Shown here one piece after another: positions 45,628 to 53,546 of a stretch of DNA of 64,000 nucleotides (its first letter is position 1; every line of letters starts with the position of its first letter). Location: the NCBI RefSeq assembly GCF_003970675.1, contig NZ_CP034562.1, positions 1,116,001-1,180,000 on the forward strand. Reading direction: 5' to 3'. The stretch comes from Flammeovirga pectinis. Lineage in GTDB: Bacteria; Bacteroidota; Bacteroidia; Cytophagales; Flammeovirgaceae. Both the position numbers and the translations under genes were made by a program. The notes beneath the pieces were generated by a model, which saw only the letters and a list, made by a program, of their open reading frames with translations, did not search any database and was not told the DNA's origin.

Positions 45628-46150
45628 TTGTATCTTCCCAAATTTTTAATGAGGGGACAGGCAAAGAATGTTCATTAAATAGTGGAATACTTTCTATGGT
45701 ATAGCATATTGAACGCTTTATTGTATTCTCTACTTTATGGATGGTCGACTGCAGATACTCTTCATTTACTTCGCCTACAATCAATAACTCAATGGTTTTG
45801 TTATTGGTGCCATTGGCTAGATCGCCTACTAAAAATACTTGTTGTACCTCACCAAGGTTGTTTAATACCTTTTCAATTATAGCATCAATACCTACATATT
45901 TTAATACAATGGTTTGTATGTCTGTATATAAAGGGTGCTTGGTGTTGGCCTTGAAAAGTTTTTTATTTCCTTCTACAAAAGACATCAGCATGTCAGCTTT
46001 CTCTAAACGGTTCAGCTCCACTCGTACCGAATTGGTAGACTCTGAAAATTCAGTTGCTAATCCTCTAAGGTAAGATGTGTTTGTAGGATTGATAAAAAAC
46101 TTAAGGAGTAATTTAAGGCGGGTTTTTGAAGTTATTAGTGCGTCTAACAA
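45617..46150 (-). CDS. Winged-helix regulator with degenerate nucleotidyltransferase-like domain
   Basis: 177 residues, TTG start at 46150: no ATG exists between the upstream stop and residue 54, and LDALITSKTRLKLLLKFFIN fits a complete N-terminus. Residues 1-70 form a winged helix (YLRGLATEFSESTNSVRVEL, NRLEKADMLMSFVEGNKKLF). From about 90, VFLVGDLANGTNNKTIELLI has the shape of an MNT domain but lacks GS and DxD. It begins the polysaccharide operon and overlaps upxY, so it may set promoter activity. DNA target unknown. Confidence 0.75.
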   Translation of the reverse strand: MLDALITSKTRLKLLLKFFINPTNTSYLRGLATEFSESTNSVRVELNRLEKADMLMSFVEGNKKLFKANTKHPLYTDIQTIVLKYVGIDAIIEKVLNNLGEVQQVFLVGDLANGTNNKTIELLIVGEVNEEYLQSTIHKVENTIKRSICYTIESIPLFNEHSLPVPSLKIWEDTNAN

Positions 46151-46375
46151 GTGATTAAGAGTAGTTTGTTCCTTTGTTTTATTTATTATTTAGTTCATAC
46201 CGGGCATGGCTTCGCCACGTCAGTCACACATTTTTTTCTTTTTGTATGACCTCTATTTCGTAACGAGCGTAAATTTGTGTGGTTTTTTTTTGTTTTGCAA
46301 GGTTGTGAGTATTTTTTTTACTCGAAATTTTTATTAGGGGTGTTTTAATGGGGTGGTTGCTTTTTAATTTGGTTG
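46151..46375. other. Leader/promoter region of the polysaccharide operon
   Basis: About 225 bp upstream of the first operon gene. It holds GTGGCGAAGCCATG (a short hairpin on GGC/GCC near 46205-46225), long T and A runs and CGTTACGAAAT. I see no clear TAnnTTTG box on the reverse strand. If UpxY needs a leader element, it should be here. Confidence 0.4.
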
Positions 46376-46712
46376 TTCTTCATTTTTTCCATTGCTGAAA
46401 AAACGAAGCAAAAAAGCTAGGCTGTGAAGCCAAAAGCTAAATTTTCCTTCAGTTGCCTAAATGATTCTAAACTCGCTTCGCTCAGACAGAGAATCATTTT
46501 TTAAGGCGCCTTTCGTTAAATTTTTGATGCTTTTTTCTTCAAGGCCGTTTGTTGGTGCTCGTTATTTTGTTTTTCAAATTGGGTGATGTGGTTGGTTTTA
46601 ATTGGATTCTATTTTGGAAATCGATGCTGTTGTAGGGACGTTTTACTAAAAAACGTCCATCTCAATTGGGATGCTGTAGTAGGTGTTTTATCATAATTTA
46701 CTTTGGAAATCG
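46376..46712 (-). repeat. Structured repeat element, right copy R3 (full length)
   Basis: Full element: end hairpin, stem AAATGATTCT/AGAATCATTT (46459-46468 with 46490-46499), GGCGCCTTTCG, CAAGGCCGTTTG, then GGGACGTTTT...AAAACGTCC near 46638-46660 and TTTACTTTGGAAATCGAT. It shows that the GGACG hairpin of the tandem array belongs to the same element. Confidence 0.85.
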
Positions 46713-46725
46713 ATGTTATATCATC

Positions 46726-46752
46726 AGCCCATGGTTTCAACCGTGGGTTTTA
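46726..46752. repeat. REP-like palindrome, GCCCATGGTT type
   Basis: AGCCCATGGTTTCAACCGTG mirror with two mismatches, 30 bp upstream of the mntA -7 box. A near-identical palindrome lies at 47521-47545. Confidence 0.6.
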
Positions 46753-46781
46753 GAAGGGTTATATATTAGGGCGAAATTTCT

Positions 46782-46789
46782 TATCTTTG
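46782..46789 (+). promoter_or_regulatory. -7 box of the second mntA
   Basis: TATCTTTG matches TAnnTTTG exactly and lies 5 bp before the ATG at 46794. If used, the mRNA would be leaderless or nearly so. No -33 TTTG is visible. Confidence 0.45.
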
Positions 46790-46793
46790 CATT

Positions 46794-47096
46794 ATGAATA
46801 TAATTAACGAAATTCATAGTATTCGAATACAAAACTTGTGTGAGAAATATAATGTTGAAAAATTATTTCTCTTTGGATCTGCAGTAACAGGTTCTCTAAA
46901 AAAGGATAGTGATATTGATTTTTTGGTGAGGTTTAAGAGGGGTGAGCTATCTAGTTATTTTGAAAATTATATGGCTTTAAAAGAAAATTTGAAATTACTT
47001 TTTAATAGACGAATTGATCTCGTTGAAGAGCAATCTCTTCGTAATCCAATTTTCATAAACTCTATTAATAAACAAAAAGAGCTCATTTATGGATAA
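46794..47096 (+). CDS. mntA: MntA-like antitoxin nucleotidyltransferase, second copy
   Basis: 100 residues. LFLFGSAVTGSLKKDSDIDF carries GS (28-29) and D40/D42 of the nucleotidyltransferase site. It should AMPylate the HepT tyrosine encoded by the next, overlapping gene. Related to but clearly different from the copy at 13721-14026, so not a recent duplicate. It points rightwards, away from the polysaccharide locus. Confidence 0.9.
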   Translation: MNIINEIHSIRIQNLCEKYNVEKLFLFGSAVTGSLKKDSDIDFLVRFKRGELSSYFENYMALKENLKLLFNRRIDLVEEQSLRNPIFINSINKQKELIYG

Positions 47097-47451
47097 CAAA
47101 ACATTAAAATGGTTGTTTGATATAAAGATTGCAATAGAAGAAATTGAATCTTATTTTTCAGACATACCTAAAGATTTTTTTGTTTATCGTGAAAATATAA
47201 TGTTAAAAAGAGCAATTGAACGAGATTTGGAAATTATTGGTGAAGCAATGAATCGGATTATAAAATCAACTCCTTTAATTCAAGATCAAATAACAAGTGC
47301 TAAATCAGTAATTGGCTTGAGAAATCAAGTTATTCATGCTTATGATAATATTTCAGATGAAATGATTTGGTCTGTTTTAATAAAGCATCTGCCTATTCTT
47401 AAGAAAGAAATTGAAGTTCTTATTAATGATTTTAATATTTCAAAGAAATAA
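47089..47451 (+). CDS. hepT: HepT-like HEPN toxin, second copy
   Basis: 120 residues, HEPN/DUF86. The RX4HXY motif is R78-NQVI-H83-A-Y85. RAIERDLEIIGEAMNRIIKS is the partner helix. It overlaps mntA by 8 bp. It should be an RNase toxin kept silent by AMPylation. Followed by a palindrome and repeat R4. Confidence 0.9.
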   Translation: MDNKTLKWLFDIKIAIEEIESYFSDIPKDFFVYRENIMLKRAIERDLEIIGEAMNRIIKSTPLIQDQITSAKSVIGLRNQVIHAYDNISDEMIWSVLIKHLPILKKEIEVLINDFNISKK

Positions 47452-47520
47452 GTATACTTTTAACAAGTGTTATGCCCTTAGTCTTTGTATCAATTTTCTT
47501 GGCGATGATGCTTTATTATC

Positions 47521-47545
47521 AGCCCATGGTTTCAACCGTTGGGTT
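47521..47545. repeat. REP-like palindrome, GCCCATGGTT type
   Basis: AGCCCATGGTTTCAACCGTT, near-identical to 46726-46752. It touches the start of repeat R4. Confidence 0.55.
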
Positions 47546-47882
47546 CTTCATTTTTTCCATTGCTGAAAAAACGAAGCAAAAAAATCTAGGCTGTGAATCC
47601 AAAAGCTAAATTTCTCTTCAGTTGCCTAAATGATTCTAAACTCGCTTTGCTCAAACATAGAATCATTTTTTACGGCGCCTTTCGTTAAATTCTTAACGCT
47701 TTTGTCTTCAAGACCGTTTGTTGGTGCTCGTTGTTTTGTTTTTCAAATTGGGTGATGTGGTTGGTTTTAATTGGATTCTATTTTGGAAATCGATGCTGTT
47801 TGTAGGGACGTTTTACTAAAAAACGTCCATCTCAATTGAAATGCTGTAGTTGGTGTTTTATCATAATTTACTTTGGAAATCA
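47544..47882 (-). repeat. Structured repeat element, right copy R4 (full length)
   Basis: Full-length copy, nearly identical to R5. It contains the AAATGATTCT/AGAATCATTT stem and the GGGACGTTTT...AAAACGTCC hairpin near 47810-47832. Confidence 0.85.
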
Positions 47883-47965
47883 ATACCTATCATTTCTCAT
47901 GGTTTTAACTGAGGAAGGAAATTGATTTGATGTTAATGGCTTGCTTGCTTTTCAACACGTGGTTG

Positions 47966-48303
47966 TTCTTCATTTTTTCCATTGCTGAAAAAACGAAGCA
48001 AAAAAATCTAGGCTGTGAATCCAAAAGCTAAATTTCTTTTCAGTTGCCTAAATGATTCTAAACTCGCTTCGCTCAAACACAGAATCATTTTTTACGGCGC
48101 CTTTCGTTAAATTCTTAACGCTTTTGTCTTCAAGACCGTTTGTTGGTGCTCGTTGTTTTGTTTTTCAAATTGGGTGATGTGGTTGGTTTTAATTGGATAT
48201 TATTTTGGAAATCGATGCTGCTTGTAGGGACGTTTTACTAAAAAACGTCCATCTCAATTGAAATGCTGTAGTTGGTGTTTTATCATAATTTACTTTGGAA
48301 ATC
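47966..48303 (-). repeat. Structured repeat element, right copy R5 (full length)
   Basis: Near-identical to R4, 422 bp further on. The short stretch between them (47883-47965) and 48304-48363 hold no gene. Confidence 0.85.
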
Positions 48304-48363
48304 GATAGTAAAATCTTCTCCATCCTTTAATCCTGTAAATCTTGGTCTTTGTTGGATGTTGAA

Positions 48364-49254
48364 TTACAATTGTAATTTTTTCACATCTTCAATAGATAAC
48401 CCAGAATATTTAGAGACTATTTTAATTGATAATCCATCAGAGAGCATTTTTTTTGCAGCTTTAATGGCATTGTTGTACTCGCCAATTTCAATACCTTCTT
48501 CTTTTCCAATCTCTCTACCTATCTCAATTCCTTCACCTTTTGCAGTATCTAGGGAATTTTTTAGGTCTCTGTAATATTTTAAACTGTCTTCGTAGGAGAG
48601 GAGCTCTTGTTTTGTCATTTTTGAAATTTCGGCCGTTTGAAAGAATTGTTCAAATATTTTTTCCTGTAGTTCTACTGGGATTCGGTCTAGTTTATTAAGG
48701 TTTCTAATAACGTAAAGCCATTTTTCATATCTGTTTTTAAGTTCAGTAATGTCTTTATTGAATTTAGGCATTTCTAGGTATATAAATGTGAGCTTATCAT
48801 AGAATACTTTATTTGTATCTATATCTGTAAGCTTTACATCGTATCTGTATTTTTCTTTGTTTTCTTTATCTTCATCAAATACAAAATCTAATATGCCAAT
48901 GGTGTAAACAGCTTTTAATTCATAGTTCCAGTTGGACCTTTTAGCTTGTTCTACAATAGGGAAGGTTGAATAATAGAGTGTTCTATCTTTAAAGAAATTT
49001 TGTTTCGTTTTTTGTAATTCAACAATAAATTTCTCTCCTTTATCATTTTCACAATAAAGATCAAATATTGCTTTTCGATCTACATCACTAGATCCTAAAT
49101 GTTCATTTTTTAAGTAGGTGAGTGTTTTAATTTCTCCTTCTTGTTCTTTTAGGAGTTCATTTAAGAAATCGATAAGTATATTTTTATTAGGCTCATGTCC
49201 AAAAAGGCGTTTGAAGCCGTAATCTGTAAAGGGGTTAATATATTTGTCTTGCAT
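48364..49254 (-). CDS. Rpn-family PD-(D/E)XK nuclease/putative transposase
   Basis: 296 residues. NPFTDYGFKRLFGHEPNKNI opens the family (PF12784). D65 (RKAIFDLYCEN) and E79-x-Q81 (FIVELQKTKQ) form the nuclease core with Gln in the Lys place, as is usual here. A charged, GKEEGIEIGE-type coiled stretch leads to an HTH-like end (AKKMLSDGLSIKIVSKYSGL). Rpn proteins of E. coli raise recombination in vivo; the role in this bacterium is unknown. It is surrounded by repeats R5 and R6. Confidence 0.88.
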   Translation of the reverse strand: MQDKYINPFTDYGFKRLFGHEPNKNILIDFLNELLKEQEGEIKTLTYLKNEHLGSSDVDRKAIFDLYCENDKGEKFIVELQKTKQNFFKDRTLYYSTFPIVEQAKRSNWNYELKAVYTIGILDFVFDEDKENKEKYRYDVKLTDIDTNKVFYDKLTFIYLEMPKFNKDITELKNRYEKWLYVIRNLNKLDRIPVELQEKIFEQFFQTAEISKMTKQELLSYEDSLKYYRDLKNSLDTAKGEGIEIGREIGKEEGIEIGEYNNAIKAAKKMLSDGLSIKIVSKYSGLSIEDVKKLQL

Positions 49255-49331
49255 GATTGTATCTATTTATGGTGTTACATTTTACTTTGTAATTATCCTA
49301 AATTTATCATTTTGCAAGATACAAAAATCTG

Positions 49332-49625
49332 TTCTTCATTTTTTCCATTGCTGAAAAAACGAAGCAAAAAAAGCTAGTCTGTGAATTTAAAAGCTAAATT
49401 GATCTTCAGTTGCCTAAATGATTCAAACTCGGCTAAAGCCTCAAACACTGAATCATTTTTTACGGCGCCTTTCGTTAAATTCTTTACGCTTTTTTCTTCA
49501 AGGACGTTTGTTGTTGCTCGATGTCTTATTTTTCAATTGGGGTAATGCAGTAGGAGTTTAATCATTTACTATTTTGGCAATCGATGCTGTTGTAGGGACG
49601 TTTTACTAAAAAACGTCCATCTTGC
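49332..49625 (-). repeat. Structured repeat element, right copy R6
   Basis: Internal stem AAATGATTCA/TGAATCATTT (49416-49425 with 49449-49458) around CTCGGCTAAAGCCTC, then GGCGCCTTTCG, CAAGGACGTTTG and GGGACGTTTT...AAAACGTCC near 49595-49617. It stops at the IS3 relic boundary. Confidence 0.85.
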
Positions 49626-49639
49626 ATTTGCAATAAAAA

Positions 49640-50684
49640 ATTGGACAAATAATTAAGCCACCTTAAACTTTTTATAATTGTAGTAAAAATAGGGACTGAC
49701 ATACCTCAATTTTGAATGAGGTCTCTTTCTATTATACCAAATTTCAATATACTCTGCCACTTTCAATTTCACATGAAATAAAACATGATTTGTATATTCA
49801 TATTTTAAAATCTTAAAGAAATGTTCTGCTACAGTATGTTTTGTACCCAAAACTGCGTTTTCTTCTCTTAATCTCAAATCCTTTCTAGACATACTCTTTA
49901 CTACATTATGATTACTAAGTATTCTTAGAAAACTCTTGCTAGAGTACTGTACACTTCGATCAGAATGAAAGATTAAACCATGAGATGGTTTTCTATTTAA
50001 TATAGACATTTCCCATGCTCGGTTTACCGTTTCATCCATAGTCATTGTATCTGATATGGACCAACCTTTAATTTGTCTATCAAATAAATCCATAATGATT
50101 GTCAGGTAAGTCCATCCTTTAGAAGTCCACAAATAAGTGATATCAGATACCCACGCTTTTGATGGTAAATGTGGATTAAAATTTCGATCTAAAAGATTTG
50201 GAGATATTCTAAAATCATGATCTGATAAAGTAGTTTGAACTTTAAATTTCCGACTTATAATACTTATTAAATCCTCTTTTTTCATCATCCTAGCTATTTT
50301 AGGTCTAGAAACATGAAAGCCATTATTATTTAATATTTTGGTTACTTTAGGACTCCCAAACCTTCCTTTTGATTCTTTATATACAGCCTTTTTTAATATC
50401 TCACGTTCCTCTTCTGCTTCTTTTAAAGCTTTACGTAAACGTGCATTTTCGTATTCAAGATCTGTCATTACAGGCTTGCCATTTCCTTGAAAACTATTCT
50501 CTCCATATTTTTCTTCCTCTCTAATTTAACGAGTGACCATATTAGAATTTAATTCTCTACTCACTTCTTGAATTGATTTACCTGTCTTATGAAGATTAAC
50601 AACCATCTGTTTAAACTCCTTGTCGTAAGCTGTTTTTTTCTCATAATTAAAGATAATTATTTAAGGCTTAACTTACTGTCCAAT
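49640..50684 (-). mobile_element. IS3-family insertion element, inactive
   Basis: Terminal inverted repeats ATTGGACAAATAATTAAGCC (49640-49659) and its counterpart (50665-50684) match at 16 of 20 bases and end in TG...CA like IS3 elements. The single relic transposase lies inside. About 1.05 kb, short for IS3 (usually 1.2-1.5 kb). No clear target-site duplication is visible. Confidence 0.75.
49653..50640 (-). pseudogene. IS3 transposase OrfA-OrfB, deleted and disrupted
   Basis: Upstream, AYDKEFKQMVVNLHKTGKSI is the OrfA helix-turn-helix; it ends at a TAA where VTRW is expected (50529 region). EREILKKAV then runs straight into YKESKGRFGSPKVTKIL, so roughly 60 residues that normally join OrfA and the OrfB front are missing. 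The DDE parts remain: WVSDITYLWTSKGWTYL, LIFHSDRSVQYSS and AEHFFKILKYE, but SMSRK...NAV is lengthened by about nine residues before the catalytic Glu. The longest intact frame is 49653-50468. Confidence 0.8.
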
Positions 50685-50877
50685 CAAATATAGCAGGTCT
50701 AGAGTTATCAATTTGGGTCAAGTGAATGATCAAAAATATAACACTACTGGTTTAGCAATTAAACACGCTTAACCGCTGTTATAAAGCACTTAGTTATAAC
50801 GGGTTGTGTTAGTTTGGTTTAAACGGTTATGAATCACAGGATTGAAAAATCTTTATTACTTTTATCAGAAGTATTTT
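50685..50877. other. Short region between IS relic and terminator
   Basis: A 26-codon frame (ending TTGLAIKHA) runs from the IS edge to a TAA near 50770 and could be the tail of a gene cut by the insertion, but I recognise no family. Confidence 0.25.
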
Positions 50878-50908
50878 AAACCCTGCTTAACGGCAGGGTT
50901 TTTTTTTA
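50878..50908 (+). terminator. Terminator
   Basis: AAACCCTGC and GCAGGGTTT around a 6-nt loop with a T-run. It would end any rightward transcript from the IS relic region and insulate the following lipoprotein gene. Confidence 0.75.
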
Positions 50909-50940
50909 TATATTTACTATGCAAAACGTAAATCTATATT

Positions 50941-51957
50941 ATGACACTAAAGAACCTATTTATATATATAATCTCATTTATCTTTTGTTCTTGTACCTCA
51001 ACAATAGAAGATCCAAAATATACTTTAGGTACAATGTATTACCCAATAGAAGAGGGCTGGTATATTACGTATACGATAGATACAACATTTATTGATTTTG
51101 ATGATCAGAATGCTGATAAAGATGGCGTTGTTAATATTAGTTCAATTCAGTTAAAAGAATTTATTTCTTCTCCTTACGATGATGGTTTTGGTGGACAGAA
51201 TTTTAAACTTGATAGATATAAACGTTTAGATGAATCTATGGAGTGGGAATTAGACTCTGTTTGGGCTTTAGCGTATAGAAAAGGACAGGTGATTAAATAT
51301 GAAAATGGTATTCCATATATCAAAATAGTTAATCCTTTAGAAGATAGAATGAAATGGAACCAGAATGCTTATAATAATCAAGGAGCCACATCAAGTAGTG
51401 GGTTTGATTTAAGATATGAAGTAGCGTCTGTGGGAAGAGTTTATGTTTTTGGGAGCCAAACATATTCACCCACAGCTGTTATTAATGAAGTGGATCAAGA
51501 GAATGATATTACAAATTCATCAGTGAAATTAGTATCAGTCTATGCAAAAGATATAGGGTTAGTTTATAAAGAGTATAAGCTGTCTAAAAAGAGATATTAT
51601 CAAGCTAAATCTTCTGATGCTACACTAACGGGTAATCCATATTGTGGAAATAATGAAAACAGCGAATTAATTACGCTTGGAAATGGACAGAGAGTTGTTA
51701 ACCCATTTTTTGAACAAGACGTTTGTGAAGAGAATCCAATCTATAATGTAAGTGCAGATAGTATAGAAAGATGGATAGCAAGATGGGAAGATGGAGTTAA
51801 TAATGCTGTTGTAGATTGGGAGACGCAATCTAACGGAGTAGATACGGTTTATGTAGTGTCTATGTACCATCCAGATTATAAAAATGGCTACAATGAGGTA
51901 GGCACGGAAATTAAACAATCTATAATTGAGTACGGAATAGCATTCCCTACTGAATAA
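50941..51957 (+). CDS. Lipoprotein, unknown
   Basis: 338 residues with a lipoprotein signal: MTLKNLFIYIISFIFCSCTS (lipid Cys after FIFCS). The rest is beta-rich with many aromatic residues: YYPIEEGWYITYTIDTTFID and GQVIKYENGIPYIKIVNPLE. Two cysteines (PYCGNNEN, QDVCEENP) may pair. No conserved domain recognised. It should sit in the outer membrane or periplasm. It precedes holA by 79 bp on the same strand. Confidence 0.7.
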   Translation: MTLKNLFIYIISFIFCSCTSTIEDPKYTLGTMYYPIEEGWYITYTIDTTFIDFDDQNADKDGVVNISSIQLKEFISSPYDDGFGGQNFKLDRYKRLDESMEWELDSVWALAYRKGQVIKYENGIPYIKIVNPLEDRMKWNQNAYNNQGATSSSGFDLRYEVASVGRVYVFGSQTYSPTAVINEVDQENDITNSSVKLVSVYAKDIGLVYKEYKLSKKRYYQAKSSDATLTGNPYCGNNENSELITLGNGQRVVNPFFEQDVCEENPIYNVSADSIERWIARWEDGVNNAVVDWETQSNGVDTVYVVSMYHPDYKNGYNEVGTEIKQSIIEYGIAFPTE

Positions 51958-52036
51958 GTCTTTATAGATTTTTTATTATTAAAAAACATGATCTAAATTG
52001 CACTTGTATTTTTAGAACCGTATTATAAACTTTTTT

Positions 52037-53056
52037 ATGGCATTTACTGCAGAATCTATATTAGCAGACATGAAAGCAAACAAGTTCGCACCTATGTATG
52101 TATTACAAGGTGAGGAACCGTTTTATATAGATAAAATTACTTCTTACATTGAAGAAAATGCTTTAACAGAAGCGGAGAAAAGTTTTAACCAGACAATTTT
52201 GTATGGCAAAGATACTACGTTAACTCAAGTTTTAGAGAGTGCTCGTCGATTTCCTATGATGGCAATGAGGCAAGTAATTATCGTAAAAGAAGGACAAGAT
52301 TTACCTGATCTGAATAGAAAAGGAAGTCAAGAAATTTTTGCTCAATATGCTGCAAACCCTGTTCCTACAACAGTGTTAGTTATTGCTCTAAAAAATAAAA
52401 AGTTAGACGGTAGAGGTGCTGCAAAAAAAGCTATTGATAAGAATGCTGTTCTTCTTGATACTAAAAAGATGTACGACAACAAGATTCCTAGTTGGATCAA
52501 ATCGTACTGTAAAGATAAAAATTATAAGATCAAGGATAGGGCAATTAATTTAATTGCTGAATATATAGGTAACGATCTCATTCGTATTACGAACGAACTA
52601 GAGAAGTTAATGCTAAACTATTCTAACGATACAGAAATATCTGAAGCTTTAATCGCAAAGCATATCGGAATAAGTAGAGAATATAATGTATTCGAATTGC
52701 AAAATGCTTTAGGCAAAAAGGATATCTTAAAAGCGAACAGAATTGTTATGTATTTTAATGAGAATCCTAAAAGTAATCCGTTTGTAGTAGTGGTTGGTAC
52801 TTTATTTTCATATTTCTCTAAGGTGTTAGTAGTGCACGAAAATTATAGTCAGGCAGACCAAGTGTTGTCAAAACTATTGGGTGTTAACCCTTATTTTATT
52901 AAAGATTACAAATCTGCCGCAAATAATTACCCAAGAGAAAAGGTTTTAAATGTAATTGAATCTCTACAAGATGCTGATTTAAAGGCTAAAGGTATTCGTG
53001 CGTCACTTTCTGATGACGAAAATCTTAAAGAATTGGTGTTTAAAATCCTCCATTAG
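52037..53056 (+). CDS. holA: DNA polymerase III delta subunit
   Basis: 339 residues. ILADMKANKFAPMYVLQGEE begins the HolA domain; the delta-fold AAA-like part lacks Walker residues, as it should. RRFPMMAMRQVIIVKEGQDL, AKKAIDKNAVLLD, EYIGNDLIRITNELEKLMLN and IGISREYNVFELQNAL are the typical segments. HolA opens the beta clamp inside the clamp loader at the replication fork. Start ATG 52037; spacing to queD is 57 bp. Confidence 0.93.
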   Translation: MAFTAESILADMKANKFAPMYVLQGEEPFYIDKITSYIEENALTEAEKSFNQTILYGKDTTLTQVLESARRFPMMAMRQVIIVKEGQDLPDLNRKGSQEIFAQYAANPVPTTVLVIALKNKKLDGRGAAKKAIDKNAVLLDTKKMYDNKIPSWIKSYCKDKNYKIKDRAINLIAEYIGNDLIRITNELEKLMLNYSNDTEISEALIAKHIGISREYNVFELQNALGKKDILKANRIVMYFNENPKSNPFVVVVGTLFSYFSKVLVVHENYSQADQVLSKLLGVNPYFIKDYKSAANNYPREKVLNVIESLQDADLKAKGIRASLSDDENLKELVFKILH

Positions 53057-53113
53057 AATTTAATAAATAGTATATCTTCGCGTGATTTTATTAAACCTGT
53101 AATTTATCACACT

Positions 53114-53470
53114 ATGAAGATTTTTAAATCATATACTTTTGAGGCAGCTCATTTTCTTCCTCATATGCCAGAAGGACACCCATGTAGAAGAATCCATGGT
53201 CATTCTTGGAAAATGGAACTACATTTTGATGGAGAATTAGTTATGCCATACGAATGGTTAATTGATTTTCATGAAATTGATACTGCAGTTGATCCAATTT
53301 ATAAAATATTAGATCACAACTTCTTAAATGAAGTAGAAGGATTAGAGAATCCAACATCTGAAGTAATTTCTATATGGGTTTGGAATAAAGTAAAAGCAAA
53401 ACTACCTGCACTTTATAAAGTTGTAATTTTTGAAACACCTGAAGCTGGATCAGAATACTTAGGTGAGTAA
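53114..53470 (+). CDS. queD: 6-carboxytetrahydropterin synthase
   Basis: 118 residues of the T-fold. AAHFLPHMPEGHPCRRIHGH with SW carries the zinc His residues and the catalytic Cys (PCRRIHGH). LIDFHEIDTAVDPIYKILDH and NPTSEVISIWVW are the family middle part; EYLGE ends it. It makes 6-carboxy-tetrahydropterin from dihydroneopterin triphosphate for queuosine. Confidence 0.92.
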   Translation: MKIFKSYTFEAAHFLPHMPEGHPCRRIHGHSWKMELHFDGELVMPYEWLIDFHEIDTAVDPIYKILDHNFLNEVEGLENPTSEVISIWVWNKVKAKLPALYKVVIFETPEAGSEYLGE

Positions 53471-53508
53471 TTTATATATCTTAGATTCTAGAAAATCAGT
53501 AACTATTT

Positions 53509-53546
53509 AAAAGGTTATTCTACATTATAAAGTGGGATAACCTTTT
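53509..53546. terminator. Hairpin between queD and the convergent gene
   Basis: AAAAGGTTAT pairs with ATAACCTTTT across an 18-nt loop; it overlaps the stop of the reverse gene. Confidence 0.5.

Noticed and set aside
48272-48574. 100-codon forward frame
   Set aside because: It runs from the repeat into antisense of the Rpn-type nuclease gene.
50690-50880. tRNA gene before the terminator
   Set aside because: I could not fold an acceptor stem, anticodon arm and T-arm from this stretch.
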